Origin: Poa pratensis
Lineage: Eukaryota; Streptophyta; Magnoliopsida; Poales; Poaceae
Direction: 5' to 3'
Length of the DNA: 64,000 nt
NCBI GenBank assembly: GCA_947311845.1
Contig: CAMZMU010000081.1
Span: 5,339,473-5,403,472, forward strand
The notes below the pieces were generated by a model. The model was not told the origin of the DNA and did no database searches. It worked only from the letters and a program-made list of their open reading frames with translations. The position numbers and the translations under genes are program-made. Positions 41,841 through 54,886 of this stretch are shown here, piece by piece; the first letter of the stretch is position 1, and each line of letters starts with the position of its first letter.

Positions 41841-44766
41841 ATGGCAATCAAGGGCAACTCGGGGGAGTACAAGGCGCGGAGCCCGCTGGCCATGGTGGTC
41901 GCCGTCCTGCTGTGCTGCTTCTTCTACGTGCTCGGCGCCTGGCAGCGCAGCGGCTACGGCAAGGGCGACCGAATCGCGGTGGCGGTGACCCGGCAGACGG
42001 CCTGCGCCGACGCCTCCGCGGCCGGGCTCAGCTTCGAGACGCACCACGCCGGCGCCAACGTGAGCACGTCCGGCCTTGGCGAGCCCCCGCCAACGTTCGC
42101 GCCGTGCGCGGCAGCGCTGGCTGACCACACCCCGTGCCACGATCAGGACCGGGCCATGAAGTTCCCGCGCAAGAACATGGTGTACCGAGAGCGGCACTGC
42201 CCGTCGGACGGCGAGCGGCTGCGGTGCCTCGTCCCGGCGCCGCCGGGGTACGTGACGCCGTTCCCGTGGCCCAAGAGCCGCGACTACGTGCCCTTCGCCA
42301 ACGCGCCGTACAAGAGCCTCACCGTCGAGAAGGCCGTCCAGAACTGGGTCCAGTACGAGGGAGCCGTATTCCGATTCCCCGGCGGCGGCACCCAGTTCCC
42401 CCACGGCGCCGACAAATACATCGACCAGCTCGCAAACATCGTCCCTTTCGCCGATGGCACCGTCCGCACCGTCCTCGACACCGGCTGCGGCGTAAGCCAT
42501 TGATTCATTAACTCTCCATCCATTCCCTTCTCCCGCCCGATGCCATTAGTTAAATCGACCCATGTGGTGCGTACAGGTGGCGAGCCTAGGCGCATACCTG
42601 GACTCCCGTGGCGTGATCGCCATGTCCTTCGCGCCGCGGGACTCGCACGAGGCGCAGGTGCAGTTCGCGCTGGAGCGCGGCGTGCCGGCCTTCATCGGCG
42701 TCCTCGGCTCCGTGAAGCTCCCCTTCCCTACGAGCTCCTTCGACATGGCGCACTGCTCCCGCTGCCTCATCCCCTGGTCCGGCAACGGTGAGCCAGCACT
42801 CGACGGAACGGCTTCCATACACGCATGACATTGCCATGAGCCCATGAGATTGATCGATAAAGTTTTTTTTTTTTTTTTTTTTTTTTTTGAGAATTCCTGG
42901 TCTTAATACAGCTTGTAGTATCTGAACTCACGCACAACGCACTCCACACGCACACAACACCACACGCACACCACCTGTGCGCAAGCTAGACCTAACTAAA
43001 CCATACTAAGACTTGAGCCTCCGCGAGCCTAGATCTTCCGGGAAACCCTGCGGTGGTGGGCACACCACAATACCAGTGTCGAACCGCGATGGAATTGGCT
43101 CCTGTAGCTGGAACTGGGGCAGACTGATTAAAGGCTCAGTCCCCCAAAAGCCCTCCACAAATTTGCCGAGCTTGGTGAGACACCCGAAATTCGATACCAA
43201 GGATCGAACCCGGGCGGGCTAGCGTAGCCACTGCTACCGCTACCAACGAGCCACAGCTCGTTCTCGATCGATAAAGTTTCGATGCAGGCGGAATGTACAT
43301 GATGGAGGTGGACCGGGTTCTCCGGCCAGGCGGGTACTGGGTGCTCTCCGGCCCGCCGATCAACTGGAAAGCCAACTACCGGAAGTGGGAGCGCACGGAG
43401 GAGGACCTCTCCGGCGAGCAGAAGAGGATTGAAGAGTACGCGGAGATGCTCTGCTGGGAGAAGCTCACCGAGATGAACGAGGTCGGCGTGTGGCGGAAGC
43501 GGACAGACACGGCCGCCTGCCGGACCAGGCCGCCGGCGGTCCGGACCTGCGACCCGGCCAATCCCGACGACGTCTGGTAATACAAATGGCCGTCGGATCC
43601 GGTCATCCGACGGCCAGGATTCACTGTTGACCCAGCGAAAAATCAACGGTGATTCCTGGCCGTCGGATGGCCGGATCCGACGGCCCAGATTTAGCATGCG
43701 CGTGCGCTAATTATTATTCGATACAAATGCCACTGCTAGAACTCTTGGTGATAAAGTCAACGGTCAAGATCGTCTTCTTGGCCGTCGATCCGTGATGGAA
43801 CGGTCTATACCATGCCACGTCGTTATCAGTGGTACACGGCAAGGGTTGTACTGAAAAATGTTGGATACAGGTACAAGAACATGGAGACGTGCATCACACC
43901 GTCCGCCTCCACCGCTGGAGGACAGCTGCAGCCGTTCCCGGCGCGGCTGAAGGCCATCCCGCCGCGGATAATTTCCGGCGCCGTGCCCGGCTTCACCGTG
44001 GAGTCGTACGAGGAGGAGAACCGACAGTGGGAGAAGCATGTCAAGGCATACAGGAAGGTCAACTACAAGCTCGACACGGAATGGTACCGGAACATCCTGG
44101 ACATGAACGCCGGCGTGGGTGGCTTCGCCGCGGCCATCTTCTCCCCCAAGTCTTGGGTCATGAACGTCGTGCCCACCGCCGCTGAGCTCTCCACCCTCGG
44201 CGTCATCTACGAGAGGGGCCTCATCGGCATCTACCATGACTGGTAAGCTCTCCTTGCCTGCCTTCATCTTAAACGTCACGTGCAGAAATGGTGGTTCCTT
44301 CTTTCTTGACGTCTGCTCCTTCATCTTCTTCAGGTGTGAGGCATTCTCTACTTACCCAAGAACCTATGACCTTATCCATGCCAATGGAGTATTCAGCCTC
44401 TACAGGGACAGGTGAATCACTCGAAGAAATGAGTGCCCATCTGAAAATGTTGTCAACAGTGATGTGCCTTTCTGACAATCTGATGACTGGATCAGGTGCA
44501 AGATGGAGGACATCATGCTAGAGATGGACCGGATTTTGCGCCCTGAGGGCACGGTAATCATCCGGGACGACATAGACGTCCTGCTACAGGTGCAAAAGGT
44601 GGCGACTGGGATGCGGTGGAAGACGATGATAGCGAACCATGAGGACAGCCCACACATCCCGGAGAAGGTGCTCTACGCTGTCAAGCGGTACTGGACCGCA
44701 GATGGTGATGAGAGTTCCGAAGAGAAGAAGGGAAGTTCTTCAGAGGACAAGGGATCAGAGGTATGA
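41841..44766 (+). CDS. Probable Golgi methyltransferase, PMT2/PMT14-like (Methyltransf_29)
   Basis: Six coding exons join with consistent phase and GT-AG sites: 41841-42491, 42577-42787, 43288-43576, 43871-44242, 44334-44411 and 44496-44766. They give 623 aa, the usual family length. Residues about 15-33 form one membrane span ([19 protein letters not shown]), so a type II Golgi protein is expected. The first SAM-binding motif, [10 protein letters not shown], spans the exon 1-2 junction. A second, [14 protein letters not shown], is in exon 4. Family signatures [30 protein letters not shown] and [11 protein letters not shown] are present. Members such as QUASIMODO2 are linked to pectin methylation and cell adhesion. 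The exact substrate here is unknown. No frame break is seen. Introns 2 and 3 carry insertions. The tail is Ser/Glu/Lys-rich. Confidence 0.95.
42866..43265 (-). mobile_element. tRNA-derived SINE in methyltransferase intron 2
   Basis: A 400-bp insertion with its poly(A) tail showing as a T run (from about 42863) lies between copies of gatcgataaagttt at 42852-42865 and 43266-43279. On the minus strand its 5' end reads gtggctcgttggtagcggta (A-box-like) and later gggttcgatcc (B box), the internal promoter of RNA polymerase III. It resembles the Au class of grass SINEs but is longer than the roughly 180 bp I recall for Au. Splice sites of the host intron are untouched. Confidence 0.88.
43588..43685. 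repeat. Long hairpin in methyltransferase intron 3
   Basis: Arms of about 43 bp beginning ggccgtcggatccggtcatc are nearly perfect inverted repeats separated by about 12 bp. The sequence atacaaatg at 43580-43588 recurs at 43721-43729. This may be a 9-bp duplication flanking a foldback or Mutator-like MITE, but the outer ends are not inverted repeats. Confidence 0.7.
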
Positions 44767-45476
44767 AATGGTGAGTGAGCTGAGCTGATGGTCTGCACTG
44801 CAGCTCAGGAGGCAACCTGGTTTGGGAGAGCAGCAGGATTTGGGATATGCATGTGAGTTTTTCTAGAGTGTAGCAGGGACACCAGCAGGTCTCCTCCTTT
44901 GATTACATTTTGAAGGAACAATTTTCTTATTTTTTTTGGAGATGGTAGAATGAATTATTGTGATGTTTCATACAAGGATTTAGCGTTTCTGCCACAGTGC
45001 AAAAGATTTCAGAATGGTGTTATTACACTAAGATATTGCATTTTCACGGTGTTTGAACTGTTATTGTCATGATCATAAGGTATGACAAGTTGTAGATACT
45101 CAACTTAAGAGTGAAATAAGTTAGCAATCAGAACACTCGGGGGACACACAGGACTCCTGTTATGGATAGATACTTTAAAATTGCTAATTTTCTCTTCAAA
45201 CTAGAAAATTCTATCTGCACTGTTTTGTAGTGTGGTGATCCATCTTACAGTTGAGAACCTCGGCGAATAATATATGGCAGACTAGTGAGTTCTCTAGATT
45301 ACAAATTTTACTAGCCTGCAACAAAACTGTATCCAAACATAATTGTATGTTATTTGAATAAAAAATTCAAATACAGAGCAACTGGTAGGTCTGAACCTGT
45401 AAGGTGAATAGGTTATTGGTATTTACAGGAGAGCTGTTATCGCCAAGTAACACTGTCAGCTGGCTAACCGGTTTTT
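44767..45476. other. Convergent 3' regions of two genes
   Basis: The methyltransferase 3' UTR lies at the left and the bHLH 3' UTR, on the minus strand, at the right. A T-rich stretch at 44,918-44,937 and AATAAA-like words are present, but no cleavage site can be fixed. No other gene is seen. Confidence 0.5.
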
Positions 45477-48400
45477 TCACTGTCTTCTATTTCCTGGCGC
45501 ACCACTGCTTCTCCCTTCTTCTTGTGATGCCCGTGGAAGGCTGAGGCGAAGCTGTCCAGGCAAGGAAGAAGCAAGGCTCGAAGAAGTAGCTGGGTTGCTT
45601 CTATGTCGGGAACGTTCTCGGTCCGGTGATGCTGATGTCCCTGGGAACAGCTGGAGCTCCTGAGGCCGTGATGCACCCTGACCAGAACCAACAGACTGAT
45701 GGAGCTGATTCTGTAGTGGAGATGGTGTGTTCATTGGGTGCGCCATAGGCAGAGTGCTTAAATTAGAAGCATTGCCCCATATATGATGTCGTGTCGGTTG
45801 AGTTGCTAAATTAGCGCTGCTGCTCCCTATTGGATGTGACATCCCAAGGCTGCTTGAATTGAGGCTGTTATTTCTCATCCTTGCACAAAGCTCATCCTGT
45901 AGTTCTATTATTTGGGCTTTGAGTGTAGCATTCTCGTCTTGCAGCTCGTTCTTCTCTGAACCGACCTGTTGATGAGTGTAAATTAGGCTTAACAATGAAG
46001 CTAATGCACTAACATGAAACGACTATGAACATTCGATAAATCAAGAAAGCAGCAATATTGTAGCAGTAGCAACCTTTAGTTTGAAAGGGAACACGTTAAT
46101 GGAAATTATTTTACATGTCAGTTAACTGCAATGAAGGCATTTGCTAAAGTATAGCAGATGCCACGTGTTTTTTTGGAGGCAACAGACACACGCTACATGT
46201 TCATCCTTGTAGTAAAGAAGGATGCAGTTATCATATAAAGCATATTCATTGACCCTTTTGGCCCCTTTGGAGTTGGTTTATAATTTGTTTCCCTTGGTCA
46301 AGAAACACAAGAATCCATTGAACATACAGTATGTTTAAATTCTGAGCAGAAGTATATAAGCACTCATATTTTGAAAACTCACATATTGGCGCTCAGTTAG
46401 AAGAGCAGATTGTTCCTTTCTAAGAGATTCTACTTGAGTAATCAAATCTCGCAGTACCCATGCAGCATCGCCCAATACAGTGGCTTTTCCACTATTTTGT
46501 CGATCATGATCTGTAATAGCAGAACTATATCTATTAGAAAAACAATACGAGTAGAATATTCTTGTACAAGCAACAACATAAGCATGCAGAAATGTAAAGG
46601 TACTGGCCAATACTGAGTAATGGATAGTGCTAGCATGACTGATGCCAATGGATAATTGCATACAAAAAGAGAATGTTAATAATGTCTTTTAGGCATTTTC
46701 ATAATGACTAATAACAACCTTCTATAGGTCTAAACTCTAATGAACAAGTTGATGTCAACTTTCCCCTTCAGAATTGTGTTCTCGGAGCAACATGTGGTGG
46801 ACCACTCAAAAGTGAGCTTGGAAGAAAGCAAAAAAGCCAGCCCTTCACATGGGAATATTTAGCAATTTCAGCAAAATGGGACCCATGTAGACTTTTAGAA
46901 TCCTAGAAAGGATTGCCAGGATAAATAGTGAGATGATTGCACCCAAAAGAAAAACAGGAAGATGGTGGTGCACGAGCATGCCTATGACACAGCAGCAGAT
47001 TAATTAAAGACAGGAATCAACATATGCTCTTTCAGTTGCCGCATCAATACTATGAACGGTGAGCACATACTACGGATCAGATACGTGTGAATACTAATAA
47101 TAAACACAGTACCTAATTTTAAGGTTTACCTTTGTCCTCTCGGGATCTATATATAGTGTATTATTTGCCAGTTGCCATCAAGTAATTTAAAGGGTATATG
47201 AGTCCAAGTGGAGGGAACAGAATAGTAATCTATGTGCAATAATTGATTTTTTTCAAAAGGAAAATATAAATATGTTACAGATGGTCATTGATTAATGATG
47301 CAATGCACTAACCTAGCATACTGCTGAGCTCAATGAAAAGGTCATTCAACTGGTCACGCTTAAGTTTCTCTCGTTCAGCTTTCTGATTTTTCTTTGGAGC
47401 TTTTTCCTGGGATCTTTTGTCAGGACGGCTGCACCAAAAAAATCTTCAGAATAGAGAAAAAAAGAATAAGAGGGACGAGATAGCATATTAGAGGAAATTA
47501 ATATGTGAAAACAATCCACCCCTTGGTTCAGAATAATATGAAGGTGCAAATTTACGAATGTGGCCAACTTCAAAAATCAAAACATTGACGAAGACTAGGG
47601 CTAGGGCTAAACAACTCTGTGTTGAAATATATTCCCTGCCCTTCTCCACAAGTTTAGATTTTTTGGTGACCTGATCGTTGCATGAATTCAAAATAGTACC
47701 AGAGTCAAGAGGTCTAAAGTTCAAGACCTAGCCAACCATCCAATTCAGTACTTACTCTGAAAGATATTCTAATATCAAAGTAGCATGAAACATATCTCTG
47801 AATATTAAATGCCATGTAAATTCCTTAAATCAAACATATTGTTCGAATTTCTCAACAGCACTGAAGTTTTAACTTCAATGAATAGTCAATTTATCAGCAA
47901 GTCACGATGCACTTATACCTGATATCTATGCAGCATACACTAAAGTTCATACAAAAAATGCCTAACTGCAAGTGTACTGTCCCAGCATTCATATAGCTGA
48001 TCACAGGATAAAGGAGCAGGGGTCAAACTGCAGAACCATACCCTTACTTTCTCGTCTTAATTCCTAAATAATATATAGTTCTAGAAGATTTCTTCCATTT
48101 ATGTTTGTATGTATAGGAAACATTAATCTCTTGGATTTCTCCATTTGTGCTTTGTACATGTAACATTTTTCTAATAAAGCTGGTGTCAGCTCAGAGAACA
48201 TAATCCAAAATAATTGGAAAAACATAACTTCCAGTGGCCCATACACCAAAATTATCAAACGATCTAGCCCTGACATGATGCAGATGCTAATGACTTCTCA
48301 AAATAATCAGGTGTAACTGTAGAGTCTATTGGAGCAGATGAGCTTCCTCAGCTATAAGAATAACTAAATAAGTAACACATAATTTATGGTCCTTTAAAAG

Positions 48401-48816
48401 GTTAGCGAACAACTACACTTGGAAACAAAACTACTTAGCATGCAGCTTTATGGTTATCAAACAAATATAGAAGATGAAGAGGAGAACTAGGTTTAACTAA
48501 GAGGATGCTCACAAACGACTGAAGGAGGCAAGTTTCAGCAATTAGCCAAACCACTGTTACAAGCATCCCTATGTTAAGTGTCTAGTATGTCATAATCTCA
48601 TAAAACGGAAAAATCTAGCATGACAGAAAATTGATCATGTGCATCCTAGGCTAATTGGCCAAAGCAACAGAGTGAAACGTATAAGATAACTAGATAAGCA
48701 AGGGGAAAGTGTATAGATGGAGACATGTAATTAAGGACCAACCCATCGGCACGGTTTTCGGCAGCAGATCTTGAGCTGCCAGGCAGTGAACCGGAGCTCT
48801 CCGTATCAGCCACCAT
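45477..48816 (-). CDS. bHLH transcription factor, group IVb (PYE/bHLH11/bHLH121-like)
   Basis: Four coding exons on the minus strand, 48816-48743, 47428-47313, 46510-46383 and 45965-45477, join in phase to 268 aa. The ATG at 48816 is the first in frame after a 5'-UTR acceptor at 48832. Residues about 37-95 form the bHLH domain. The basic region is KAEREKLKRDQLN, keeping Glu45 and Arg49 for E-box contact but with Lys in place of the usual His. Helix 2 is ATVLGDAAWVLRDLITQVESL, followed by a leucine-rich coiled coil to about residue 135. The tail is Ser/Pro-rich and holds LRLSL at 245-249, an EAR-type repression motif. Relatives act in iron-deficiency responses. That role here is inference from family. 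Confidence 0.93.
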
Positions 48817-48831
48817 CCCAAGATTCTGGTT

Positions 48832-49900
48832 CCTGCATAACAGAAATGTCTGTTAGAGCACCAAAAGAGATAAAGCTCAAATCCAAGTAACAAGAAGTTC
48901 AAGGTAACGAAGATCTCATACATATATAAGGAATGCCAAATTAACTCCATACAGGCTCCAGGGTTTTATGGATTTCTTACCATGAAGGATCAAGAGTTCT
49001 TAATACCATCAAGAACTAGTACACTGTTATCAGTACAGGAAGTGGAGCTGAACATGTGTTAAAAAAAGGTGCAGCTGAACATAGAAGCACCACATGCACG
49101 AAACTATAGAAATTTTTACAGGAGATAATAAACAGTAGTAGCTGCAAATAATACCATCAAGATACCAGCTTTTCATTTCGAGAAAGATCATGTCAACAAC
49201 ACAAAGCCTATATGGATCCACATAATTCCATACCAATACTTACTGAAATGATACTATCAATCAACTACCATATAACCCACCTACCCCAAATATCTAACGC
49301 TCCTTTTTCTACCTCAAAAAAAATTCAAACCATCAACCGCTCTTACAGTACACCATAAAACCAATTAAATACTGTTAACTCTATATGATCTATAAGGAAT
49401 CCGGCACACTCAATCCGCATATCAACTTGACTATTCCAACTAGTGACGAGCACCATGATACAATCCACACCAAGAAACAAAAATGATATGTAGATGTTCA
49501 TGCTGCAGTGCTGCGCTAGCCAGAACACTCCACAAATATCAACCCACACCCCCAAGAACAAGCTTTCCTCGCCATACTTCTCACCACCGTAACCAGCCCT
49601 AGCAAGCCATATGTAGAACACAAATAAACCCATGTATACGACCTGCCCCCACCAAATCCACCTGACTGAATTCACATATATGAGGAAGCGTATTTGCTTG
49701 CCCTACCTCCCTTTCGGTGGATCTTGATCCGCTGGGCCAGCCGGCCGGCGCTGAGGAGGGTGGAGGCGAGCGGGAGCGGGAGCGGGAGGGGGGCCGTCTA
49801 GGAACTCGAGAGGAGAGGAGTGGGGAGGGGAGGGAGGCGAGCACGCGACGAGCGTGTGGCGGCCACCCACGCACCCGCACACTTGTGGGATGCATGCGCC
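48832..49900 (-). other. 5' UTR intron and first exon region of the bHLH gene
   Basis: A GC- and CT-rich leader at about 49,707-49,900 (minus strand) ends in a donor, gggag|gtaggg at 49707. The acceptor ttatgcag|gaacc lies at 48832. This implies a 5'-UTR intron of about 870 bp. The start site is not known. Confidence 0.6.
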
Positions 49901-52900
49901 AGCAAGGTGACACATGGCGGTGCGCGTCGCCGTCGGACCCACGGGGATTCCGGTGTCTGATTGAGGAGATGAATGAGGGCCCGGGAAGTGGGGATCGGAT
50001 GATCATCAGCTCCCGGTCGATCCGATGGGGACCTTCTGCCCGGGCCAAGGTGGGCTTGGATAGGGCCAGTCCTTTCCAAGTCCATCATGTCCACAAAGTT
50101 CCAACTTCATATGCTCAAATTAAAATGTCATCTTTGGAAAAAAGTATTAGGATGTTTTCAATATGTTGTCGTTTTTAAGTGAAGTCATGGTCGCATATTG
50201 AAGCATCAGAAATGCATCATGATAAGATTAGAGTTCTCATGTTGTTCACATTCATTTCTCCCAGTAACTGAGCTTTCTCAAAGAAATTAGTTGCTATGGC
50301 TTGGAGAAAATTTGGTTATAGGATAGATTTTACAAGTAAAATGAGTATTCAGCAAATCTAGCAATAGAATTACATGGAAATATGGATTTGGAGCAATTTT
50401 CCTTTCTGGAGCAAGGAATATAGAGTTGAAATGGTTGGTGAGGCGACATAGATCATTCACTCCTATCACCCATACCATGCGGTGCATCCTCCCTTAATCA
50501 TACATCGTGTTTTTTAAAAGCGAGAAAACCATTCAAGGTGCGTACGTGAGGAGGGGAGAGGCGGAGCAACCTAGGCAAAAGATCTAGAGAAGAAAGTTTC
50601 ACTTGAAAGTTGGACCCATCCCCATATCGGTGTGTGAAAAAGGTCAATTCTCATCCTAAAGGATTTTGCTGACGTTGACACTAAATTTAGGGGGCTAATG
50701 TTACCTACAAGTTTATACTCCCCCATTTTAGGGTCGGCATCGATCTTTCGAGTTTTATATTTAGTTGAGTTGTAGGTATGACGTACTATTAAGAGGGGTT
50801 TCTTGATATGGTGGTTGAACTCAAATCATACATGTTTACCTATACCACCTCACATGCATCCGCAAAAATGAGAGGGTAATTTATGGTCCTCTTGAAATTC
50901 CAATCATTGTGCAGGTTTTGCCTATCTGGTCCAAAACTCGAAATATACTAGGCCGAAGAACGGGTCTTGGAGAGAACTACGGGTGGAAACCAGACTCATT
51001 CCGAGCAAGTCCAGTAGCATCTGGACCAGCTCGGAATCGGTTCTGGGCTCAGTGCCAGTTTTGGATTATTCCGGATTCCAGACCGGACAGTGTAAACAAC
51101 CTGTGTAATTGTTAGATTTTAAGTGGGTCATATATGAGCCCCACCCCTTCTTTTCCAAGAGGTAGGTTGACCAGCTCCAAACACTAAATACCTTGCTTTC
51201 CCTCTGTCTCCCATCATTGTTGTGAACATCAAAAGTTTCAAGATCTCCCAGTCCTTCCATCCAAGTACAAATCCCTTTGGGGAAGCAATATGAGGTCTTG
51301 ATCTACATTTCCACCAAGTCAAAAGTGACCCCCCCCCCCCCCCCCCCTTGTGTTCATCATGTTGCTTGTTACTCTTGAAATTGTTGGGTAACCGTCCTAG
51401 GCATGCTAGGTCGCCCGGAAACTTTCGGGTTGTGGATTTCTACTCCGGAAAAGTTTGTAAAGATTTTCCGGGCAACCCTAGTCATGCTAGGTAGGGTTTT
51501 TATCGTATATGTAGGTGAACATCAAAATGAGGAGGTGAGGCAAGCCATGAGGGGCCGTGGAGCCACCTAGATGCATCGGGTATGGCCGACGCGCCGAGTG
51601 GCCCTCCTAACGCCTCGGTGCCCTTCTCCCTCCCTTCTTAGACCTATCAGAGTCATTTTCCATACAAAATCACTTGAATATTTTTTGTCTTCTTTGTTTT
51701 CCTCCTTTCCTGCACAAATAAAACAGAAAGATAGTTTTGCTAAAAACATTGTCAGTCTTAGTGGTTTTATTCCAAGCTTGGTGAGATTATAGACAAAACT
51801 CTAAGCAAAGTGATTGGAAAGGTAGATACATTTTCGACGTATCAAATGCCATACAAAGGTCTGGGTTTTGACAAATCCAAACCCCCAAAATTTTGGACTT
51901 CCACTAGTACAGAATGACGATATGGACACGGGTTAAAGCCCCAATCGGGAGCGGAAAATTCTTTGTTGCCTGAAGCTAATAGTCGATGTGAAGGCTCAAT
52001 TGCGATGGTGCTTTTTTCACGGTTGCCCATATTACATGAGAAACGACTAGAATATATACCGCTCCCTAAATTCGGTACATCGGCTACAGAAAATCGCATG
52101 GTGAGGCCGGCTGCGTGTGGAGTGTGGACGGAGCCCCGCTCCTGCGACTAGACGGTGCCGGTTCTTTTTCGCCTTCATGTTCGCTCTATTGTACAAAGGT
52201 TAATCCGGCGATGTCGGCTTCTGTGCACCATGGAGCGAGCCCCGCTCCTATGTCTTCATGGCCGCCAGATGGTCATCGTCTTCTACCTCAACTCCTACTG
52301 CACAAAAGTCTTGCATTCAGATATGCCGGCTTCAGCGCATTGTGGACAACCCCGCTCCTACGTCTTCACAGACGGTTGTACTTGACTTTTTTTAGTCCGC
52401 CCCTTCAAGAACCAAGTTCTCCCCATGTGGGGTGTATCTAAGACTCCTTCTAGATAGGAGAAGAACTATCTCCACCTTGAGTTCTAATTTCCTTTTGGAT
52501 TGTGTTGTGTCAAGGGTGAGTGGAAAATAAGTTTGAATTGAGAGTGTTGTTGTCTTGAATTCTTTCTCCATTGGCTATCAAATTGACACGTGTTGTTCAA
52601 TTCTAAATCTTGAGTAGGCTTCACTAGCAACCCCTCCAGTAATTCACGAAGGTCACAAGCCTCTACTAGTATTATTTAGTTATGCCAAAGTATGTTTCTC
52701 TACAAGTAAAATTTATTCTAGGAGCGATTCCAGGAAACCCAAGACACTTAGTTGACCCCATATGACGGGCTTGAAGAGTTGGTCAATGGTTTCGAACGAC
52801 TTCAATGGCACGTCGTCACTTGTTTCATATACATATGCATGTAGTTGAGTGTCAGATTGGGATAAGTACCTCAAGTAAAGCATCCTTTTGTCATGTCCAC

Positions 52901-53692
52901 ATACGCCAACCACGACATGTATGCACACGCCGATGTTGTCAGCCTCATCGTTGTGCTTGTCTTGCCTATAGCTAATGTTGCATCAGAGTACATACACTAC
53001 TCTCACGTGCCCCAAGTTGAACCACCGTGTTCGGTCCTCAACACCAATTCCATGTAAAAATTTCTATTTCTAAATCTACGTTCACTCTAAATAGTTGCAT
53101 AAAAATATTCATTTAATTTTAGGTGTACAAATGTGCAGCCCCTCGGTTGTAAATATTCAAAATAAAAGTTGCAGAAACGTATGAAAACGTGTAACTATGT
53201 AATCATTGTTGATTCGATAACCAACATTGGTATCATCGAATTAACAATAAGAATCTATCAATAGATAGTTATTCCCAATGTTCCATCGAGTCAATTCGTA
53301 ATTATTTTGCTTTGGTCTATGGGTTGCAACGTTATATTGTTTTTGATATACTTATCACACATAGTGTATGATAGATATCTTTTTCTTTTTTGTAATTTAG
53401 ACACTCATTTTAAGTGAAGTCATCTATATACGAGTGAGATATATAAAACTATATTTCATAGACTATATCAAAAGCATACAACGAGAATAAAGAATGCGAA
53501 CATGGCTTAACAAACTGAAATTACTACAACACACTTGAACATCAAATCCAAGTATCCAACATTAGAGACCCTCTTGGACTCTTGGTGAGTGTTAGAGTTG
53601 TGGGACATGACCACCACCAAAGCTCAGATTTTGGGTGCACGCATTTACACACACTGCTGCGTTTAGTATGAGTTTGATGTGATTCCCACTTA
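49901..53692. other. Intergenic, no gene recognised
   Basis: The left end probably includes the bHLH promoter, GC-rich to 50,050. The rest is AT-rich with only short frames. A 21-base C run lies at 51329-51349. Near 51,385-51,500 a phrase like ctaggcatgctaggtcgccc recurs in altered form 90 bp later. No complete transposon ends were found. Confidence 0.45.
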
Positions 53693-53709
53693 TATATCTC
53701 GCCTATGTT

Positions 53710-54365
53710 TTTTTTTGCGAAAAAACTTTCAATCTATTCATCAACTGTCAAGGTAGTACAAAGAACACCTGAAGTAAGAAAAATTACATCCAGGTCCGTA
53801 GACCACCTAGCGACGACTACAAGCACTAGAGCAAGCCGAAGGCGCGCCGCTGTCATCGCCCCTCCATCAGCAGAGCCGGACAAAACTTGTTGTAGTACAC
53901 AGTCGGGAAGTCGTCGTGCTAAGGCCCCATAGGACCAGCGCACCAAAACAACAACCGTCGCCGATGAAGACAAGCGTAGATCGGAAGGATCCAAACTGTA
54001 GACACACGAACGAAGGCCAGACAAGCACCGACCGAATTCCGCGAGATCCACCGGAGACATATCTCCACGCGCCTTCCAACAATGCTAGAAGCATCGCTGG
54101 AACGGGGCTAGGCGTGGAGAACCTTATTCCATCTTCATGGAGTAGCGGCCGCTTCATCTCTCTAAATAGGACACAAACCCTAATCAAACACAAAAAAACA
54201 TGTGATAACGGAGCCCTCCCGCCGACAGGGACCCGGATCCACCGCACCACCATGGCCCTTAGGCCACATAGGCGAGATGGATCAGCGGCCGGCCGCCGGC
54301 AGGAGACAGGAACCCTCGTCGCCTGTCCTGTTAGATGCGTACGAAGAGGTACGTACTTTTTTATT
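53710..54365 (-). mobile_element. 5'-truncated non-LTR retroposon, 656 bp
   Basis: A T run then gcgaaaaaactttcaatcta marks the 3' end of a minus-strand insertion. An exact 17-bp target duplication tatatctcgcctatgtt flanks it at 53693-53709 and 54366-54382. No RT or RNase H domain is seen, so it is a truncated or non-coding copy. The 128-codon frame inside it has no known domain. Confidence 0.88.
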
Positions 54366-54382
54366 TATATCTCGCCTATGTT

Positions 54383-54884
54383 ATTACAGTATAATTTCTT
54401 ATTATAAAGTATAGTCCCGTAGTATGATGCAGGCGATCAGCCCATAAAAATAGAATAATAATAAAAGCGAAACATTAATTGGTACATATCATCACCGAGA
54501 TTTTGCAGTAAAATAACCCAAATTCCCAATCCCTCATTTTTATTGTGATTCCTAAATTATGGCTACAATAATTATACAAAGACCAGACCATATAATAACC
54601 CAGCTAATAAGACAATATCTGGAGTATATTTTGCAGGTCACTTACAAAAGATCGACGAGCATTCGAGTCTAGAGCATAAACGGGTGGATTATTTGGCTGC
54701 TGAGTTGCGGCCAGCATGGAGCCCCCATGGCGGTGAGCGCGAGCTGTGTCTGCGCCTGCAGGGCAAAACAAACCGAAGCCGTGCAATTATGGCCTGCCTT
54801 TTCTTGGTTGTACCCTCGGTAGTGCGAAATTGGACCTGAGCCCTTAGCTGCTTACTACAGTGATACCATATAAAGCAAATAATC
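54383..54884. other. Intergenic, no gene recognised
   Basis: AT-rich, without open frames or repeat ends that I can support. Confidence 0.45.
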
Positions 54885-54886
54885 TA

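Noticed and set aside
42134..42511. Alternative-frame 125-codon ORF within methyltransferase exon 1
   Set aside because: Shadow of a GC-rich coding exon; the methyltransferase frame carries all family motifs.
49703..49942. Possible upstream ORF in the bHLH 5' UTR
   Set aside because: The frame lacks an ATG at its start (GTG at 49942), so it is not a convincing uORF.
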